In this document: one piece after another, positions 58,226 to 64,000 of the stretch | Layout of the letters: each line of letters opens with the position of its first letter | Numbering within the stretch: the stretch's first letter is position 1 | NCBI RefSeq assembly: GCF_000149955.1 | Contig: NC_030998.1 | Span: 1,128,699 to 1,192,698 of the forward strand | Direction: 5' to 3' | Source: Fusarium oxysporum f. sp. lycopersici 4287 | Lineage: Eukaryota > Ascomycota > Sordariomycetes > Hypocreales > Nectriaceae | DNA: 64,000 nt | Notes under the pieces: model-generated | Told to the model about the DNA's origin: nothing | Databases searched by the model: none | Seen by the model: the letters and a program-made list of their open reading frames with translations, nothing else | Program-made: the position numbers and the translations under genes

Positions 58226-59311
58226 CTACATGTAAGAAGCATCGTAGAAGCCCTTGGAAGCGTAGTTTCCGGAGAGAACAGTAGAGATAGAAACTGCAGA
58301 GGACAGATTGGTAGCGAAAGAGGCACGCTGACCCTGAGAACCAGCACCAGTGTTGCCATACTCTCCAAACAAGACGTGGGCAGTGTTCTCCTCACCAGTG
58401 TTCCAGATAGACCAACCCTTGGAGTTGATGACAGAGGTCATGTTAGTCTTCTGGAAGACAACACGGGCATACTGGCGCCAAGGTCGACCAAGGTAGTAAG
58501 CACCGTTGGCGACGGCGTTGCCGGCAGCTGCGGCAATGTTGCAGTTGTTGAAGACGTAGTAAGACATGTTGGAGTCAGAGTCACGGCCGTTGGCTGCTTG
58601 GAGTTAGTAATTGTGCTTGATACTTGGGGATGAATAGCATACCAGTGATGTAGCCAACTGAGGCGGCGACAACTCGAAGGTCGATCTTCTCGAACCAGGC
58701 GGAAGCAGTCTGGCCGAAGATGAAGTCAGTAGCACCCTGAATAAGACATTTAGAGTACAGCTGGTAGCCCTGCTGGGCAAGAAGAGTATCCTGGAATCCA
58801 GTAAGAGCAACGCCGCTGCAGCTAGTCAGTAATAATCCATGTAGGGTTGCCAGTTGACATACTAGTATCCGCTGTCGGCATAGGCGCTCAGAGCAACAGC
58901 CTGGCTGCCCTGTCCATAAGTGTTGGCAACATTGACGTTGTAAAGCTTGAAGTTGGCAGCCTTGACACGAAGAGTAGCAGTGCCATCGTTGTTGAGGCCG
59001 TCAGCCTGGCTCTTCTTCGCTGTGATGGTGACCTTGTTGCCGCTGTATCCGCTAGTGTCGGTAGTGTATCCGTAGATAGACAGTTGAGCGCTGCGACTAG
59101 GAACAAGGACCTGCTCGTTGTAGGTACCCTGGTCAATGAAGATGCATTGCTTTCCAGATGCTGTAGTCGAGAGAGAGTTGACTGCAGCTTGAACGGTGCC
59201 GAACTGACCGCTTCCGGGTGACTTCTTGACAGTTATACATCCAGAGGGCGCAGTTGTTCGACTAGCAGCGAACGCCGCTGTGACGAAACTCAATGTTGTG
59301 AGGAACTTCAT
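58226..59311 (-). CDS. Pectin methylesterase, family CE8
   Basis: A 329-residue secreted enzyme in three exons, 59311-58863, 58815-58643 and 58593-58226, 990 bases in frame. The first 15-17 residues are a signal peptide (MKFLTTLSFVTAAFA). The beta-helix core has the CE8 motifs in order: GFQDTLLAQQG (Gln and Asp of the active site), ATDFIFGQTASAWFE (second catalytic Asp) and YLGRPWRQYARVVF (active-site Arg). The enzyme removes methyl groups from pectin outside the cell, which makes it a better substrate for pectate lyases such as the PL9 enzyme at 8.0-9.3 kb. Length and motifs are complete. A CATAAATA element lies about 80 bp upstream. Confidence 0.94.
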
Positions 59312-60348
59312 GGTGATGTAGATCAGGATAATCGAAACAAGCCAACGATGAGAGATGGAACCAACAACAAAACGTCAAGAGTCTCAGTATTTATGTAGCA
59401 TTTTTAAACTTCATCTCTTAGTACATCGTCATATAACTCCAACTCTATACTCCAGACACAGCTCAAGGGAGTTTCTTGTGATTGGTGGAGAATAATTTGC
59501 TCATTAAAAACACGAGGTCCCTTGTCAAGGATGATCCGGTTTGTCCGGAGCGTAAGCTTCCGCTGTTGGTTTCAGCCGTTTCAAGTCGATTGCCATGCCC
59601 CCAAAGTGACTAACTTGAACAAGTGTAGCAGCCCATTTCGATCGGATTGTGGCCAGATCTAGATGCACTTTGAGCTGCTTCGTTTGGTGGATTAATCATT
59701 TGCCATGTTTTCATCCCGCAGATGAGAAAATCCGGGGTACACGCGTTTCACGCACATGCAGATCCCTTCATTTCCTCCACTAGCTAGTGGATACTTGCAA
59801 ATGAAGGCCAACGTACGTCCATGCTCAAAGTCAAAATCAAGTGCCGTAACTGCCGTTTACAACGTCGCATTGAACACAATTTGAACACCGGGGATGTTAC
59901 TACAATACAAAACTCAAATAAAAATGGAATGCAAACCACGTAAGCTCACGGTCGAGATAAACAGTTGACAGAGAAGTAAGTGAATTGATCTCTGGACACA
60001 GAGTCTAAAGTAGACTATGGAATACATGTAATCGCCCCCAAGAGCCCAGGACCGCCATCCAGAGAATCTCCATCCAGTCGTCGATATTACGTACGTGTTT
60101 ATCGTGCACTATTTTAGGCCGAGTATGCGGCAACACCCATAAAACCATAAGATCATCAAAAGATAAGAATGTTAAGCATCCACTGCACAGAAACAGGCAG
60201 CCCACTGAGAAAGTAAGAAGGTAAGGTGCAGGTGCCCCAGAGCAACGGAGTGGAAATAGAAGAACGAAGCGAAGATTATGCGGCGACATAGTCGCTAGTC
60301 GTTTCTGTGAGAGCGTTAGTGTGGGTTGGTGCGAATAGAAGGGGAGTA
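59312..60348. other. Intergenic region, no gene seen
   Basis: About 1 kb between two minus-strand genes. No domain-bearing frame was found. Confidence 0.5.
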
Positions 60349-62103
60349 CTAACAGAGGAGAGCAATGGCACCCATAGCAAGGAGAGCCAGGACGGGGCGG
60401 ACACGCTCACCACCGGAGACGATGACAACATCATCACCAGAAGGCTTGCCACCCTTCTTGCAAACGGTAGGCTCAACATAGGGAGTGACGTCCCAAGGGT
60501 TGAAGCCGAGGCAGGTGGTGTAGGCAGTCTTGCAGGTCTCAATGATGGCACCGGAAGCATCGCAGCAGGCCTTGTAGACAGTGGTGCACTCAACAGCGCA
60601 CTCCTCATCGGAGCCGGACTTGCTGGAGCTGTCGGACTTGGAGCCAGAGGTCTTGGAGTAGTCATCGGACTTGCTGGAGCTAGAGCTGGAGCCACCGTTG
60701 TTGTTTCCCTTGGAGCCGGAGTCCTCGCCGTGCTTGCAGACAGTGGGCTTGACGAAGGGGGTAACGTCCCAGGGGTTGTAGCCAAGGCAGACGACGTACT
60801 CCTTCTTGCAGACCTCGATGTCGTGGCCGTCAATGGAGCAGCACTCATCGTAGACAGTAGTGCACTGGACACAGCACTCCTCCTCAGAGCTGGAGCTGGA
60901 GCTGGAGCTGGAGCTGGAGCTGGAGCCACCGTTGTTGTTTCCCTTGGAACCATAGTCCTCACCGTGCTTGCAGACAGTAGGCTTGACGAAGGGGGTAACA
61001 TCCCAAGGGTTGTAGCCGAGGCAGATGGTGTACTTCTCCTTGCAGATAGCGATATCGGCACCAGGGACGGCACAGCACTCATCATAGACAGTAGTGCACT
61101 GGACACAGCACTCCTCAACGGTAACCTCAACCTCCTTGTGGCCGTAGTCAGTCTTGCCAGAGTCTCCGTGCTTGCAGACAGTAGGCTTCACCCAAGGGAC
61201 AACAATGAAGGGGTTGTATCCAAGGCAGACGGTGTACTTCTCCTTGCAGATAGCAATATCGGCACCAGGGACGGCACAGCACTCATCGTAGATAGTAGTG
61301 CACTCGATGCAGCATTGCTCAACATCGACCTCAACCTCGGAGTGCTCGTAGGACTTGTCGTACTTGGAGTTGTAGTAAGACTCGCCGTGCTTGGACTCAT
61401 ACTCCTTGTAGTAAGACTCCTCGTGCTTGCAGACAGTAGGCACCTCCCAGGGGACGATGATGAAGGGGTTGTATCCGAGGCAGACAGTGTACTTCTCCTT
61501 GCAGATAGCGATATCGGCACCGGGAACAGCGCAGCACTCATCGTAGATGGTGGTGCACTCGAGGCAGCAGTATTCGGCAGTGTAGTAACCAGCGTGGTAA
61601 CCAGAGTCGTAAGAAGAGGTGGAGTAAGAAGAAGAGTAGTAGTGGCCGTACTTCTCCTCGAAGTAAGAGCTGGTGTACTTGGACTCGTACTCGATGTAGT
61701 AGCTCTTGTCGTGCTTGCAGCTGGTGGGCTTGACGAAGACAGACTCGTAGGGGTTGTATCCGAGGCAGACAGTGTACTTCTCCTTGCAGATAGCGATATC
61801 AGCACCGGGAACAGCACAGCACTCATCGTAGATGGTGGTACACTCGATGCTGCAGATCTCGGGAGTGAAGCAGGTTCCAGTGCCGCATTCACACTTGCCA
61901 GGGACGGGAGACTTGGTAGGTCTGGCCATGGTGGTCATGGTGGTGACGAAGGTGATGGGCAGCTGAGAGGTGACCGAGGTGGGGACGTTCATTCCACCAG
62001 AGGTGGAGAAGTCGGTGGTGGTAGGTCCAGGAGTAGACTGGGCGAGGCCAGTCGAGCTCAAGGCCATGGTCAAAAGACCAGAGAAACCGAGGGAGTATCT
62101 CAT
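60349..62103 (-). CDS. GPI-type cell-surface protein with six 8-cysteine modules
   Basis: A 584-residue intronless protein. It starts with a signal peptide (MRYSLGFSGLLTMALSSTGLA) and a Thr/Ser-rich stretch. Six modules of about 50 residues follow, with the shared pattern CC-x2-C-x6-CC-x8-C-x6-C-x15-C, in which the core is CTTIYDECCAVPGADIAICK and then CLGYNP...KPTVCKH. The first and last modules have one Cys fewer at the start. Spacers between modules 1-3 are Tyr/Ser/Glu/His-rich; later ones are Gly/Asn then poly-Ser (13 in a row near 60885-60925). The C-terminus (VLALLAMGAIALLC, preceded by GGKPSGDD) fits a GPI-anchor signal. It is probably a wall protein such as an adhesin. I know no named family for this module. 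Confidence 0.85.
   Translation of the reverse strand: MRYSLGFSGLLTMALSSTGLAQSTPGPTTTDFSTSGGMNVPTSVTSQLPITFVTTMTTMARPTKSPVPGKCECGTGTCFTPEICSIECTTIYDECCAVPGADIAICKEKYTVCLGYNPYESVFVKPTSCKHDKSYYIEYESKYTSSYFEEKYGHYYSSSYSTSSYDSGYHAGYYTAEYCCLECTTIYDECCAVPGADIAICKEKYTVCLGYNPFIIVPWEVPTVCKHEESYYKEYESKHGESYYNSKYDKSYEHSEVEVDVEQCCIECTTIYDECCAVPGADIAICKEKYTVCLGYNPFIVVPWVKPTVCKHGDSGKTDYGHKEVEVTVEECCVQCTTVYDECCAVPGADIAICKEKYTICLGYNPWDVTPFVKPTVCKHGEDYGSKGNNNGGSSSSSSSSSSSSSEEECCVQCTTVYDECCSIDGHDIEVCKKEYVVCLGYNPWDVTPFVKPTVCKHGEDSGSKGNNNGGSSSSSSKSDDYSKTSGSKSDSSSKSGSDEECAVECTTVYKACCDASGAIIETCKTAYTTCLGFNPWDVTPYVEPTVCKKGGKPSGDDVVIVSGGERVRPVLALLAMGAIALLC
60885..60932 (-). repeat. Serine-codon trinucleotide tract
   Basis: Tandem GAGCTG/AGCTCC units encode an uninterrupted Ser tract in the GPI-type protein. 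Such tracts change length easily. Confidence 0.7.
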
Positions 62104-63512
62104 CTTGAAAGATGGATATCAGAAAAGAGTGTGATTAAGTTGGATGTAAAACAGAAAACAAAAAGAGTGAATGTGAAACTGGGTTAGAAAAGAGTGGCAG
62201 ACGCAACCGGCTGTGAAGGAGTGATGCTGGCTGAGCTGAAGAAGTTGATTTGGAGAGATGTCCACGGTCTTCTTATACTCAAATCTTACCTCAGAACTTC
62301 TCTCGGTGATCTTCAGTTTAGCTTCATTTAGAGCCACGATAGACTAGTTCGGAATCTGGGGAAGGGCCGCTGGAATTGGGGAAATTCGATATTTCCCCAG
62401 ATTAGAGTGCCAGCCTGTCAAAGGCTTCAAGGGGTCAAAGATTTACCTCACGCGAGACACGTCCCTTGAGAATGTTTCAGATGCATATTTGATAGGTTTC
62501 ATCAGATGACCTCGTATTCGAGCGAAAAATGCTGCAGTGCCAAGAAGGCATTGAAGGGAGATCATGTTGTTGCCGGCTTGGCGAGCAGAAGTTTTGGTGT
62601 TTGTCTGAACCACACATTGCATACACAATAACATGCCCAGACGTTCTCGTTCAATTCTTTCTTGGCTTAGAAATCACCGAGAGGCTCCGCTATCATTACA
62701 ATTGAGTTAAAGTCGGGGGCAAGTGTCGGCTCATGAGCTGAAGGGGTAGTGAACACAATGTCTCGGGCCCTCGGTTTAGTCACAGCCTTCCCTGAACAAT
62801 TGCCCAATCACGGCTTTTGAACCATTAAAACCTCATTTCTGGGGTGGAATCTGACTTGCCGACGGCCGATGCCCAGACTACTTGGCTCGCAGGCTGAAGC
62901 AATCCAACGTATAGGCTTTCTTTAAGCATGAACCAAGATTCCTAGACCCCTTTCACATAAACGAGAACCATAATAGGGCGGACTGAGACCCAGCCATCTA
63001 ATTTCAATATCAGTTGACTTTGAGATGTTGTTTCTTTGCGAGAACGGATCGTCAAAGCTTGTCTGATTTTTGGGGCAAATCGACTGAACCAGAAGCTCAA
63101 GTAATTAAAGAGCTGAAAGACAACGCACTCATGATTATCCAAAGGTCATATCAATCATAATATCAGGGTTCTAGACTGTTGACCGCCTGCCGACGTCCGG
63201 AACTCGCGCGGAAATTTGTGGCACTAGATTCATATCAAAAGGCCTCAGGTGATCCTTGAGAATGTTTCACTACCGCCCGAGTCTCGAAAATAAGCAACTA
63301 TGCATTTTTTTAACCTTGTATACCTTATCCGTCTAGCTTTGCATGCCAGCCTTAACGTAGAGATAACACGTTGCGCCACTAACTAGACGAGACCGACAGA
63401 TGCGCCAGACCGTGTCAGAGAAATGAGCATGAGTCGGAACATCGCGATCGGGTGACCAATTCATAGGGGTTGTGGAATGAGCGCTACTGTTTCGGGATTT
63501 GTTTTGGCATGA
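62104..63512. other. Intergenic region, no gene seen
   Basis: About 1.4 kb between two minus-strand genes. A TATAAG-like element near 62270 may serve the GPI-type gene. The 16-mer CCTTGAGAATGTTTCA occurs twice (near 62464 and 63253), which may be chance. Confidence 0.5.
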
Positions 63513-64000
63513 CTAGGGTAGTATTGAGTCTGGTGTCATGAGTGTTGAGGCAAGATGGAGATCCATATCCCATTCTGATAGTCGCTTGCCGAACATGAGG
63601 TTGTAGAGGACATAGCGAACAAGATGGTTAAGCCCAAGCCGTTCAAGTCCACCTGCCTCTTCGACCATCTTCATGGCGCCCAGTACATGTTTTGCAGCGA
63701 CAAGATGATCTCCACAAGTAATCTACGTAGTCAGTAAGTTTTCTCGTGCTCTAGCGATGAACTCACCTCATCAAGCGCGAGAACCGTGGTCATTGCAACC
63801 GCATTCCGACGCGACGAAAGTCCCCGTGATGAAAGTCCTTTCCGAAGGCTTTGTAAATAGTACTGCTTGTACTGAATGGCCATCAATGCGTACTCATCGC
63901 GGAGCTCAACTTGAGCCAAGTATCGACATGCCGCAAGGAGACAGCCTCGTAGAAGAACCTGATCAGTAGAAACGAAGAATATCCAGTTGCTTCTGATTTC
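63513..64000 (-). CDS. Fungal-specific transcription factor, C-terminal part
   Basis: The gene enters from beyond 64000. Its visible exons are one ending at 63767, probably beginning near 63958 after a CTGATCAG acceptor, and 63722-63513. The 43 bp-range intron between them starts GTGAGT and ends TACGTAG. The sequence LLRGCLLAACRYLAQVELRDEY, then ...AVAMTTVLALDE and ITCGDHLVAAKHVLGAMKMVEEAGG matches the helical fungal_trans_2 domain found behind Zn2Cys6 clusters, and the protein ends TPDSILP. The DNA-binding part is not in the window, so its presence is only assumed. Target genes are unknown. Confidence 0.7.

Noticed and set aside
60307..62187. A 626-codon open frame on the plus strand
   Set aside because: It lies antisense to the six-module GPI-type protein. 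Its repeats mirror the modules, and it lacks any signal or domain, so it is a composition effect.
62461..63270. Direct repeat of a 16-mer in the intergenic region
   Set aside because: Flanks are unrelated and one such match is expected by chance in a sequence of this length.

Overview
The window is nuclear DNA from a filamentous ascomycete, most likely a Fusarium-like Sordariomycete. The evidence is dense genes on both strands, 42-110 bp introns with GT...AG ends and CTRAY-like branch points, TRI12-type and Dal5-type transporters, Zn2Cys6 regulators, a fungal CDK1, and plant-cell-wall enzymes. I supported 23 genes: 21 that could be intact (two of these run off the window ends and two touch assembly gaps), one large gene split by a transposon, and small secreted-protein genes of which two look broken. 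Exon junctions were placed by hand. The total coding length was checked for divisibility by three wherever both ends are visible.

Layout. 1-13 kb: annexin (partial), EthD-like protein, SBPase/FBPase-family phosphatase, an unrecognised 263-residue protein, a PL9 pectate lyase, CDK1, and a secreted-protein pseudogene with two in-frame stops. 13-20 kb: one very large low-complexity nuclear-type gene whose third coding exon is interrupted by a 759 bp hAT-type miniature transposon with 15 bp perfect terminal inverted repeats and an 8 bp target duplication. 20-25 kb: a BTB protein and an HSL-type alpha/beta hydrolase containing a sequencing gap. 26-46 kb: a metabolic neighbourhood with a TRI12-like efflux pump, peroxisomal fructosyl-amino-acid oxidase, Zn2Cys6 regulator, SDR, amidase, Vps62-like membrane protein, amino-acid permease, Dal5-like permease, a second Zn2Cys6 regulator and a secreted hydrolase. 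47-64 kb: a 76-residue 8-cysteine secreted protein, a conserved hypothetical protein, a 4 kb gene-poor stretch, a sugar transporter, a frameshifted Cys-rich secreted-protein gene, a pectin methylesterase, a GPI-type protein built from six copies of an 8-cysteine module, and the end of a third transcription factor.

The genes suggest two themes. One is plant-tissue use: pectate lyase, pectin methylesterase, sugar uptake and small secreted Cys-rich proteins. The other is scavenging of nitrogen from amines, amides and glycated amino acids: FAOD, amidase, SDR, amino-acid and Dal5-type permeases with local regulators. The co-regulation of the second group is inference from position only.
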